A stretch of DNA of 64,000 bases. Source: Acidipila rosea. Lineage in GTDB: Bacteria > Acidobacteriota > Terriglobia > Terriglobales > Acidobacteriaceae. Made by a program: the position numbers and the translations under genes. The notes beneath the pieces are model-generated. The model did not search any database. It was not told the origin of the DNA and saw only the letters and a list, made by a program, of their open reading frames with translations. The stretch covers positions 992,001 through 1,056,000 of the forward strand of contig NZ_SMGK01000001.1 of the NCBI RefSeq assembly GCF_004339725.1. Reading direction: 5' to 3'. This document shows positions 47,198 through 55,084 of this stretch, in pieces. The stretch's first letter is position 1. The number at the start of each line of letters is the position of its first letter.

Positions 47198-48823
47198 TTA
47201 AGGAGACTCAGTCTGGGGTCGAGCTTCAATGACTCGCATGGATTCGAGATAGAGCTTCTCGCGATTCTTCTTGATATCGGCAAAGCGTTTTGATTGCTCT
47301 TCGCGCCTGGGGTCATTGGTGAAGGAATAGAACCGAAGCAATGCAAAGTTCGCTTCATAGTTGTCCGGATCTAAGGCGAGCGCGTGATCCAACTGCCTTT
47401 TCGCCTCAGGATAGCTTTTCATCTGCAGATAAACGCGGCCAAGCTCCGCATAAACCTTTGGCTCATCGGCCTTCAAGTGTGCAGATTCCTGAAGTTGAGC
47501 GATGGCCTGATCGTATTGCTGCTGCTCACGCAGAATGTTGCCGAGGTAATAGTGGGCCCTGGCCGCGGTGCTCGGAGCATCGGCAGCCTTGCTTAGCCAT
47601 ATGGTTGCGTTTTTTAGATCCTCCTCCTGGAGGTAAGCAGTTCCCAGCGCGAGTGTTCCCTCGGCATCCGCCGGGCGCAGATCGTGATACTTCCTGAGAT
47701 AGGGCAGGGCCTGTCCCGGGTCGTGCTCCAGGGACCAGATCGATCCCATTCCGAAGTTATAGTCTGGGTTGTCAGGTGCCATCCTGACTGCTTGGACTAC
47801 TGCCTTTGAGGCTTCGCCGAGCAGCTCCAGCTTCAGGCAAATCATGCCAAATTCATAGGGGAGGCTCGGATCATTCGGTTGGAGAGCGCGAGCATGGGCA
47901 AGATAGCCAAGCGCACTCCGATAGTCCTTGCCCGCAGCGGCAATGCGCGCCAGGTCCACCAGCGGAGCGATACTTGTGGGGTCCATGGCAAAAACACGCT
48001 CCAATGTTGCTCGCGCCTGCTCGGGCTTCCCCTCAGCTTCCTGGGCCAGTCCGAGAATACGAAGCCCAGATGCGGAAAGCGGCTGGCGTTTGTTGGCCGC
48101 TGTAAATAGCGTATCGACCAGATCGGCACGGTGTGCGGTTCGCAGGGCGGGAAGGACCTTCATCGCGTCCTGCTCGGTGAGGTCGGGACTTGCACTCATT
48201 GAAGTTGCGGCGCGTTCACCGGCCTTGTTATGTCCTAATCCGAACTCATCTGTGCAGATTAATGTCTCGACGCTAATCTGCATGTGGGCTTTCGAATCCA
48301 GCTTTTGCAGGCTTTCAAGCGAACGTTGATAGTCGCGGTCCCAGGTGAGGATAGTGGCCTGTTCGTAGTTCGCCTCAGCATTGACGGGATCCATCCTCAG
48401 CAAAGCCTTATAAACTTGGAGAGCTTCAGCACGCGCCTTGGGATCTGCTTCGGCTGTTTCCATGTAGACGCGTCCGAGGTTTAAATACGCGCTCCCCAGC
48501 CTGGGGCTATGCGAGACGGCCCCCAGGAATGCCTTCTTCGCGCGGCCAATATGGCCTTCCTGAATCTCTACAATTCCCAGCAGGTTCTCCAGGCCGCCGT
48601 CTGTGGGATAACGGCTCAGGGCAGAAGTAAGCAGCGCGCGGGCGTTGTCCAGATGGTTGGTTTGAATTTGCTGTTGAATTGCCAGAATCGTATCGCGGTA
48701 TGCGGTGTCAGGCCGCTGTGCCCGGGCCGGCAGTAACTCGGCCACAGCAACCGCCAGAAGCGGGACCAGGACGCATCGTAAAAAATAGATCAGCGAGCCA
48801 TTTACCCGACCGGATCTCAGCAC
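47198..48823 (-). CDS. Secreted TPR-repeat protein
   Basis: 541 residues from GTG 48823 with AAAGGAG five bases upstream; the longer open frame would overlap the divergent gene and lacks a ribosome site. A Sec signal (FLRCVLVPLLAVAVAELLPA, cleavage near ARAQ) is followed by about a dozen TPR units. Examples are LGSAYLNLGRVYMETAEADP, PSLPYEFGMICLKLELLGEA, DYNFGMGSIWSLEHDPGQAL and PKVYAELGRVYLQMKSYPEA. It is probably a periplasmic or surface scaffold; partner unknown. Such proteins often accompany glycan-use genes in Acidobacteria, which is the only functional hint. Confidence 0.85.
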   Translation of the reverse strand: MLRSGRVNGSLIYFLRCVLVPLLAVAVAELLPARAQRPDTAYRDTILAIQQQIQTNHLDNARALLTSALSRYPTDGGLENLLGIVEIQEGHIGRAKKAFLGAVSHSPRLGSAYLNLGRVYMETAEADPKARAEALQVYKALLRMDPVNAEANYEQATILTWDRDYQRSLESLQKLDSKAHMQISVETLICTDEFGLGHNKAGERAATSMSASPDLTEQDAMKVLPALRTAHRADLVDTLFTAANKRQPLSASGLRILGLAQEAEGKPEQARATLERVFAMDPTSIAPLVDLARIAAAGKDYRSALGYLAHARALQPNDPSLPYEFGMICLKLELLGEASKAVVQAVRMAPDNPDYNFGMGSIWSLEHDPGQALPYLRKYHDLRPADAEGTLALGTAYLQEEDLKNATIWLSKAADAPSTAARAHYYLGNILREQQQYDQAIAQLQESAHLKADEPKVYAELGRVYLQMKSYPEAKRQLDHALALDPDNYEANFALLRFYSFTNDPRREEQSKRFADIKKNREKLYLESMRVIEARPQTESP

Positions 48824-48840
48824 GCCCACTCCTTTGTCGA

Positions 48841-48848
48841 AGTATACT
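48841..48848. promoter_or_regulatory. Palindromic -10 candidate shared by divergent TPR genes
   Basis: AGTATACT is its own reverse complement, so TATACT can be read on both strands. The plus copy (48843-48848) is six bases before the ATG at 48855, which would make that mRNA leaderless. The minus copy leaves just room for the AAAGGAG of the other gene. Only 31 bp separate the two starts and no -35 consensus is seen. Confidence 0.4.
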
Positions 48849-48854
48849 GCGCTC

Positions 48855-49865
48855 ATGGTCCAGCGCGGTACAGCTATCGCCGGGTGCATCTTCGCGCTCC
48901 TGACCCTTACCCCTGCAGCGTGGTGCATCAGCAGACAGGCAGATATTGATGAGTCTGCGCAGAGCTTTTCTCGAGTGGAGGACCTGGGGCTGCCATCGGC
49001 AACTGCTACGACGCTGAGCCATGCTGTCGAGATACATGACTATCTGACAGCGGAGAAAGTCCTGATCCCCGAAATCGAGCGCGACCCGCATTCTACTGAA
49101 GCTGGCCGCCTACTTGCCTTCCTGGGTGGAATTTACTTTCTTAATCATGACTATCTGAACGCAGCTGTCGCATGGAACAAGTCGCAAGCCATTGCTCCGC
49201 TGCCCGATCGACTAAGCTTTTCGCTCGCCATGACATACATACGCATGGGTCATTCCAACTGGGCACGAAAGCTACTACAGTCTCTCGCCGCAAAAGACCC
49301 GAAGCAGCCCGTCTATCCATACTGGCTGGGCAGGCTCGACTATGATGCTCAGCAATATGACCAGGCCATTCTTAATTTCAAAAGGTCGATCGGCCTGGCT
49401 CCAGCCATGGTACGGGCCTATAACAACCTTGGCCTTTGCTACTACGCCCTCAACCAGAATGCGCAGGCCATCGATAACTACAAAAAGGCAATTGATCTGG
49501 ACCGCAGCGCGGCCCATCCCTCCGCATGGCCCTACTTGAATCTGGGTATCGTCCTTGAGCTTATGAACAGGCCAGAGGAAGCGGAGGTGAATCTTCGTGA
49601 AGCGATCAGGCTTGAGCCGCAACTGGCCCAGGCCCACTTCCAGCTCGGTAATACGCTTGAGCATATGGGCAAACAAGATGCCGCTGTCCTCGAATTTCGC
49701 GAAGCGGCCCGCCTTGATGCTAATTACGCCGAACCGCATTTCGCCCTGGCGCGGTTGTATCGGAAATTAGGCCGTACCTCGCTTGCCCAGCAGGAGGTAA
49801 ACGACTATCTTCGCATTCATAATCAGGCCATGGGTGGCCCTTCGCAGGACAATATCCATCCCTGA
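48855..49865 (+). CDS. Secreted TPR-repeat protein
   Basis: 336 residues from ATG 48855, which opens a signal peptide (AIAGCIFALLTLTPAAWCIS); the seven-residue extension to TTG 48834 has no ribosome site. At least six TPRs follow: PVYPYWLGRLDYDAQQYDQA, VRAYNNLGLCYYALNQNAQA, AWPYLNLGIVLELMNRPEEA, AQAHFQLGNTLEHMGKQDAA and AEPHFALARLYRKLGRTSLA. Function unknown, probably protein-protein binding outside the cytoplasm. It faces another TPR gene across a 31-bp gap. The two are related in type but not obvious copies of each other. Confidence 0.85.
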   Translation: MVQRGTAIAGCIFALLTLTPAAWCISRQADIDESAQSFSRVEDLGLPSATATTLSHAVEIHDYLTAEKVLIPEIERDPHSTEAGRLLAFLGGIYFLNHDYLNAAVAWNKSQAIAPLPDRLSFSLAMTYIRMGHSNWARKLLQSLAAKDPKQPVYPYWLGRLDYDAQQYDQAILNFKRSIGLAPAMVRAYNNLGLCYYALNQNAQAIDNYKKAIDLDRSAAHPSAWPYLNLGIVLELMNRPEEAEVNLREAIRLEPQLAQAHFQLGNTLEHMGKQDAAVLEFREAARLDANYAEPHFALARLYRKLGRTSLAQQEVNDYLRIHNQAMGGPSQDNIHP

Positions 49866-49934
49866 CGGGGCAGATAACTCGCCCGGCTTATAGCTTTGGG
49901 ATCTACATCTGCGGAGTATCGTCTGTAAGAAAGT

Positions 49935-49985
49935 GAGGGCAGAGTGGTCCAGGCCTATTCGTCAGGCCCTGAACACTCTGCCCTC
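49935..49985. terminator. Long bidirectional terminator hairpin
   Basis: GAGGGCAGAGTG and CACTCTGCCCTC form a perfect 12-base stem, with a nested GGCCT/AGGCC stem inside. It lies between the stops of the convergent TPR and TonB receptor genes and could serve both. Confidence 0.75.
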
Positions 49986-50035
49986 GTTGTAACAGGCGAG
50001 TCGGATATCCGGAGAGAAACTATCCAGCCAAGCTC

Positions 50036-53000
50036 TCAGAATAGAATACGAGCCGCGACCTGAATATTGCGCGGGTTGCTGACCGTACCATTCCAGGTCC
50101 CGAAGGAGTTTCCTGAAGCAGCTACATCAGTGACAAACGCGAGCCCCGGGCCATTGCCCTGGGTGACAAAAGAGTGATTGTTAAACGCATTGAAGAAGTT
50201 CGCGGTGAACCTGAAGGTTACCTTGTCAGTTATTTGAGTATTCTTCGTCAGTGCAATATCCGTGTCCTTATAGGAAGGGCCATAGATGGTGGAAACAGCT
50301 TTTCCGAAGCCGGTATATCCGAAGGTGGAGAAGTTAGACTCGAATGCCGCAGGATTAAGGTATCGGCCGCCGTCCTGCGCTGGGTTGAAGCTATTGCGGC
50401 CATGCAACAAGGGCTTCTGACCTGGGAGAATGCCAGGCACGCAGGACTCGCGGAACTCAGGGACGAGACTACCGGTCGGACACGAAGATGAACTGAACCA
50501 GAGCGGAGTTCCGTATTCGTAGCGAAATAGCGGACTAACTTGCCAGCCGCCTACGAGCATATTCATAGGGCCACCCGAAGTCAGGAACTGCTTATGGTGG
50601 CCAAACGGAAGATCGTAAACTGCTGAAATCTGAACGGTGACGGGTACGTTGTCCGGAGCGAGTGAATATGCCCTCGATTTTTCGTTGAAGGGTGAAAATG
50701 CGCCATCATTGCCAACGCCTGTGGCCGCGGTCGATTGGGTTGCGTAGCTCGAGTCGGTGTATAGGTCAGAAACAGTTAGCGTGCCCAGCACATACAGGCC
50801 GTTCTTGAACCTCCGCTCCAACTCACCCTGGAAGGAATTGTAGATTGAAGTTGCGTGCTGCTCGTTAAGGCCCTGAAGATCGCCACAATACTGCGGAAAG
50901 GGCAGTAGCGCCTGAGCAACAGTCGGCGCGCAGCCAGTCATTTGCCCAGCCCATCCAACATAGGGCTGGCTGATGCCATCTGCGGCGAAGGTTGCGGGAC
51001 CGTTTGCAGAGTTGTAGCTGACGGCGAGGTCGGAGCCAAGCTTGGCGATGGAAGGATCGTATGGGTTCAGGATGTTGATCGGATTCAGGGTAGAAGGCAA
51101 GTGGGTACCTTTAGTCCCAACGTAGGAAAGCGTGGCAGCAAAGTTATGAGGTAGCTGCTGCTGAATAGTTAAGTTCCATTGCGATGAGTACGGCCTCCTG
51201 TTTCCGTCTTGCGGGCGGTAAAGTGATGGGGTCTGCCCGTTGTCGAAGCTGGCAGAGATGTTTTTAGTCACACCTACCTGGGCTGGAGTTATGCCACCTG
51301 CAAGATAGAGAGCCGGGACCTGGAAGTTGCCGCTCGGACTCTGGTTTAGGGTGAGATTTTTATTGAAGCCGTCCTGCCCCATGCCGCCTCCCCACCCGGG
51401 ATAGAAAGCCTGGCCAAAGTAGATCCCATAGCCAGCACGAACCACGGTTTTCGAGGTCGCTGCATATGCGAAGCCAACACGTGGTGCAAACGCCTTCTTG
51501 AAAGGAATTTCTGGATAAGGGGCCCCATAGCTTGCAGCTCCAAATCCATGACCAGCGAAGGCCAGCCGCCCGCGCAGTTCCTTTCCTCCGGTTGTTACTG
51601 CGCCCGGATTAAGTCCCGTCGGGTCGATGAAGGAGAGGTTATTGTATTTTTCTCTGAATGGCGCAATATAGTCCCAGCGCAGGCTGTAATCCAGAGTCAG
51701 CTTGGGGTTTACGCGCCAACTATCACCAACATGTAGGGCATAGGCAGGCTGACGCGGATACTCAGCAAAGACGTTGTAGTACTGCACATTTGCACTTGCG
51801 GCTGCTCCGAGATAGAAGCTTGCCGCGGCATCACCGGGGCATGCCGCAGCAGATGGGCAGCCCTGATTCCCGGTCGTGTCAGGAGCGAAATTGAAGGTTC
51901 CACCCTGGTTCACACCGTGGTGAATGCTGGTTCCGGCAAGCCGCCACTCAAAGCCTGCGGTGAATGTATGCGCGCCCATTACGCGGGTGAAGACATCGTT
52001 GAAGGCCCAGGTTCCGCGCGTGGTCAGGTTGGCAGCAGAATCTGGCCCGGCATTGTTGCCGAGTTGCGTATACCCGCCGCCAAATGTGAACTCCGGCAGG
52101 TATTTGGTGTTGGCCACCCCGGACACGACAGGCAACGCCGCCTTGCCATTGAGTGCGTAATATCCCTCGTTCCGGTCAAGGTAGCCGAGCGTCGCGTGAT
52201 TGTTCATATTGCCCGAGAAGTTATGTTCCCAGTTCAGGCGCTCGATGTCGGCGTATTCCGGACTCGCAGGTTGCGCAGTCGAAATCGCGACCGGAAGGTT
52301 GCTTTGGGTATTGATTCCGGAAAACTGCCACCAGGTGCTGTAGTAGAGGTGGTCCATATTTCCGATATTGAAGTCGACGCGACCAAAGTATACATTTTCG
52401 CTGGCGGTTAGCGAACCCTGGCCCGCCTTCGGAATGAAGTAGTTGTTCAACTCTCCACCGCTTGTAGGTGTCGGCAACTCAGCCATCCATGCCTTGGCGA
52501 CAGGGTCTTCGTAGGCAGGGTTGATCAGGTTTTTTACACCGTTATAGGCAATAGGTTGTCCTGCATCGGTACCGTACTTCGCGACGTCATTGGGGTAATA
52601 GAGTTGACTGCCAGCGGCCCCGAAATTACCCGCGCGAGCATTGAGAGACGGAATCGAAAGGGTGGCAGAGTTCGCGCCACCGGCCTCCTGAAATCCCTCC
52701 CAATTGAAGTAGAAGTAGCCCTTGAGAAAAGAACCTGGTCCATGGAGTCCCGGAATTGCGATCGGACCGCCAAGATTCGCACCGTAGTCGTTTTGTGTGT
52801 TCTCTGGCTTTGGCGTACCTGCGGGCGTACCGTATTGGTAGGCATTGAGCGCCCGGTTGGTCAGGTAGTCGTATGCAGAGCCGTGATACTGCTCCCCTCC
52901 TGACTTCGTTTGAATAATGATTTGTCCAGAAGTGCTGTTTCCATATTGTGCGCCATAGTTTGCGGTGAGCACCGTAACTTCGCTGGTTATGTCCGGTGAC

Positions 53001-53662
53001 ATTCCAAAGTCGGTCTGAAGGCTTACCATTCCGCTCTGGTTCATGTAGCCTTCCATTGCAGTTGCCCCATCGACCAGCGCTTCATCTCCAGAAACCAGGC
53101 CACCGTTGATGCGCGCGTTGTACGCATTCCCGCTGGCGCCGGTGCTGACGCCCGGCATCATAAGGGCCACAGCAGCCGAAGAGCGCGGAGCTCCCGAAAC
53201 AATCAGCGGAAAGTCCTGGAGCGTCTCAGGAGCGATTCCTCCGCCCAGCTGTGGGTTATCGAAATCGATTTCGGGAGATTCTGCGGACACTGTAACTGTT
53301 TCAGCTGCATTGCCCAGGGGAAGCTTGATATTTACTCGCCCATGCTGACTGAGCGTGAGCTGTATTCCATTTTCAGTGATTGATTTAAAGCCCGATGCAG
53401 CTGCTGACAGGTCGTATCTACCCGGGGTGATGCTGGTAAAGTTATATTGGCCGGCAGCATCCGTGGTCAGAGTCGTTTTGAATGCTGTCGCTGTATTCGT
53501 TAAGGTCAGCTTCGCGCCTGGGATTGAGGCGCCTGTAGGGTCTGTAACGCTGCCGCTCAGTGATGCATTCGTGTCCTGTCCGTGACCTATGCCGATTGCG
53601 AGCAGTAGAACAACTACTACATGCAACAGGCCCTTAAGTGAAGGAAACAACTGTCTGTGCAT
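50036..53662 (-). CDS. Oar-type TonB-dependent receptor with carboxypeptidase-regulatory domain
   Basis: 1208 residues from ATG 53662, preceded by AGGAG at about eight bases; the longer frame to 53737 has no ribosome site. The signal is KGLLHVVVVLLLAIGIGHGQ. The regulatory domain follows (ASLSGSVTDPTGASIPGAKL, ITPGRYDLSAAASGFKS), then the plug (ISGDE-like VSGDEALVDGATAMEGYMNQ, NYGAQYGNSTSGQIIIQTKS) and a large barrel ending V-A-A-R-I-L-F. Like the other two receptors it lacks a SusD-type partner gene. Ligand unknown. It stands at the border between the glycan region and the mobile/defence region. Confidence 0.92.
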   Translation of the reverse strand: MHRQLFPSLKGLLHVVVVLLLAIGIGHGQDTNASLSGSVTDPTGASIPGAKLTLTNTATAFKTTLTTDAAGQYNFTSITPGRYDLSAAASGFKSITENGIQLTLSQHGRVNIKLPLGNAAETVTVSAESPEIDFDNPQLGGGIAPETLQDFPLIVSGAPRSSAAVALMMPGVSTGASGNAYNARINGGLVSGDEALVDGATAMEGYMNQSGMVSLQTDFGMSPDITSEVTVLTANYGAQYGNSTSGQIIIQTKSGGEQYHGSAYDYLTNRALNAYQYGTPAGTPKPENTQNDYGANLGGPIAIPGLHGPGSFLKGYFYFNWEGFQEAGGANSATLSIPSLNARAGNFGAAGSQLYYPNDVAKYGTDAGQPIAYNGVKNLINPAYEDPVAKAWMAELPTPTSGGELNNYFIPKAGQGSLTASENVYFGRVDFNIGNMDHLYYSTWWQFSGINTQSNLPVAISTAQPASPEYADIERLNWEHNFSGNMNNHATLGYLDRNEGYYALNGKAALPVVSGVANTKYLPEFTFGGGYTQLGNNAGPDSAANLTTRGTWAFNDVFTRVMGAHTFTAGFEWRLAGTSIHHGVNQGGTFNFAPDTTGNQGCPSAAACPGDAAASFYLGAAASANVQYYNVFAEYPRQPAYALHVGDSWRVNPKLTLDYSLRWDYIAPFREKYNNLSFIDPTGLNPGAVTTGGKELRGRLAFAGHGFGAASYGAPYPEIPFKKAFAPRVGFAYAATSKTVVRAGYGIYFGQAFYPGWGGGMGQDGFNKNLTLNQSPSGNFQVPALYLAGGITPAQVGVTKNISASFDNGQTPSLYRPQDGNRRPYSSQWNLTIQQQLPHNFAATLSYVGTKGTHLPSTLNPINILNPYDPSIAKLGSDLAVSYNSANGPATFAADGISQPYVGWAGQMTGCAPTVAQALLPFPQYCGDLQGLNEQHATSIYNSFQGELERRFKNGLYVLGTLTVSDLYTDSSYATQSTAATGVGNDGAFSPFNEKSRAYSLAPDNVPVTVQISAVYDLPFGHHKQFLTSGGPMNMLVGGWQVSPLFRYEYGTPLWFSSSSCPTGSLVPEFRESCVPGILPGQKPLLHGRNSFNPAQDGGRYLNPAAFESNFSTFGYTGFGKAVSTIYGPSYKDTDIALTKNTQITDKVTFRFTANFFNAFNNHSFVTQGNGPGLAFVTDVAASGNSFGTWNGTVSNPRNIQVAARILF

Positions 53663-53815
53663 CTCAATCTCCTGAAAAGGTTTGCTTTGCTCGTGCTTGT
53701 TTTTTTTAACTGCCCGTCGAGTAATGTTGGCAGGCATACTGCCAGGGAAGAGCAGTGGCCCGAGGCCGCTTTCTATGTTGGGTGGCTATTGAGTTCCCTT
53801 AGAACAATGGCGGCA

Positions 53816-53844
53816 CCTTAATCCCCGTTCGATAGCCCTGTCAA
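53816..53844 (-). promoter_or_regulatory. Sigma70-type promoter candidate of the third TonB receptor
   Basis: On the minus strand a consensus TTGACA (53844-53839) is followed after 17 bases by TTAAGG (53821-53816). As with other receptor and glycosidase promoters here, the -35 is perfect and the -10 poor. Confidence 0.4.
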
Positions 53845-53884
53845 TCCACACTCTTGTCCGATATCTGGTGAGGGGTTCCGGCCT

Positions 53885-54284
53885 GTGCAAGGCGACAAGT
53901 GTAGCTCCGGTCGCGGGTTAACGACGCCGGAAGTGATTGCAGCCGAGCGTGCCATCGTCCGTCACGTCATTGACGGCAGGGATGCCGCCGCGCCGATGCT
54001 CAGTTCGGATAGGGCCGAAGAGACGGCCACATCGCGCGATTTTCTCAATGACGCTCAGAGGGTGGCTATCCGTGAGGTGCTCACTTCAGCAGACCGAGTT
54101 CACGGTTTGCAGGGGGCTCTCGGGCACCGGAAAAAACGACCACCTTGCCGCCATCCGCGAAGAAGCCGAGTAGGCTGGCTGTAAGGTCGAAGACTTCGCC
54201 CCTACTTCGAAGGCCGCTGGGCGGCTTTTATCGGAGGACTTCGCACCTTTCGCGCGGAGGTATTGCTGCGATTTGTCGAAATAG
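53885..54284 (+). pseudogene. Decayed fragment of a MobF-type conjugative relaxase/helicase (TraA/TraI-like)
   Basis: The reading starts GLTTPEVIAAERAIVRHVID, continues FLNDAQRVAIREVLTSADRV, then after a shift near 54115 reads GLSGTGKNDHLAAIREEAE. That is the helicase Walker A region, normally G-x-x-G-x-G-K-T-T. An in-frame TAG (54171-54173) interrupts it, after which the same frame continues GCKVEDFAPTSKAAGRLLSE, matching the next relaxase block, to TAG at 54282. One frameshift, one nonsense mutation and loss of both ends show it is dead. It is a trace of a conjugative plasmid or integrative element beside the restriction operon. Confidence 0.7.
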
Positions 54285-54654
54285 CTGTACCTATTCTTCT
54301 CAGTGATTGTCAGTTATGTTCCGGCCAGTCGCAGCGTCACGTCTTCATACTCTCTCATCAGCTCAAACTCTGAGACGAGCACCCTTTCTGCATCTCCTGC
54401 AAACAATGCCGTCAGACGATAGCCGCACCCGTCCTGACCATGCCGGATACATGGTTCATTACAACGTGTCCGCAATGTGGGGAACGAAGACGATACTTGC
54501 CAGCGGAGCTATTCAACGGGAGATTGTCGAGCGTTTCTGGAGTGGCAGAGCAAGGCGGGGAAGCTGCACCTGTGAGTGTGGAGACTCAGGAACGGTCTTG
54601 CGTAAAACTTGCTTAAACCGTTGTTGCTTTTATTGCTAAGTGCTTGAAATTATC
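54285..54654. other. 370 bp with no recognisable gene
   Basis: A 110-codon open frame (54307-54639, plus) has no ribosome site, an irregular composition and no recognisable motif. This looks like further decayed mobile DNA. Confidence 0.4.
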
Positions 54655-54698
54655 TGGCGTCCCCGACGGGATTTGAACCCGTGTTATCGCCGTGAAAG
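54655..54698 (-). other. tRNA-Glu 3' half, att-type integration scar
   Basis: On the minus strand these 44 nt read from the anticodon loop (CTTTCAC, anticodon TTC) through the 3' anticodon stem, the T-arm (ACGGG-TTCAAAT-CCCGT) and the acceptor strand to G-CCA. The sequence upstream (above 54698) does not form the matching anticodon, D or acceptor halves, so the tRNA is not complete. Breakage exactly at the anticodon loop is the classic product of tyrosine-integrase insertion into a tRNA gene. The functional tRNA-Glu should lie elsewhere. Confidence 0.75.
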
Positions 54699-55084
54699 TG
54701 GGTATCAGGCTATTTTGCACGCTTTGGAGTGCTTTGCAGAAGCGAGCATAAAGGCTTTGCTCATAATTGGTTGACTGCACTATTGCCTGAGAGTGCTTTG
54801 CAGCAAATTGGCTCAGTTTGCAGCCCCGCTAGTCCCCGCAGCGTCCCCGGACTTTCTCAAGTCGCGGCGCCAAAGAGTAGCAGTTCAGCTAACATGGCCA
54901 AGGCTTTGAAACAGGTTCTCTGATTATCGTCTACGTTCCCCTCCAGAGCGTTTAGGTTCTCCACCCCCATCTCCAAGTAACGCGCTCTTCATCCGATCCC
55001 AGCGTTGATCTGCGCTCCTTAACGAACTTTGGGTGAGTTGGCGTTCCAGCTACGCATCCATTTCCTCCCTACACCCAACCTAGT
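54699..55084. other. 386 bp without a recognisable gene
   Basis: A 64-codon open frame (54729-54923, plus) is present but unrecognised. No integrase was found. The stretch lies between the tRNA scar and the 3' end of hsdR. Confidence 0.4.

Noticed and set aside
54307..54639. 110-codon frame between the relaxase fragment and the tRNA scar
   Set aside because: No ribosome site, no motif, Cys-rich tail typical of chance reading; kept as unassigned DNA.
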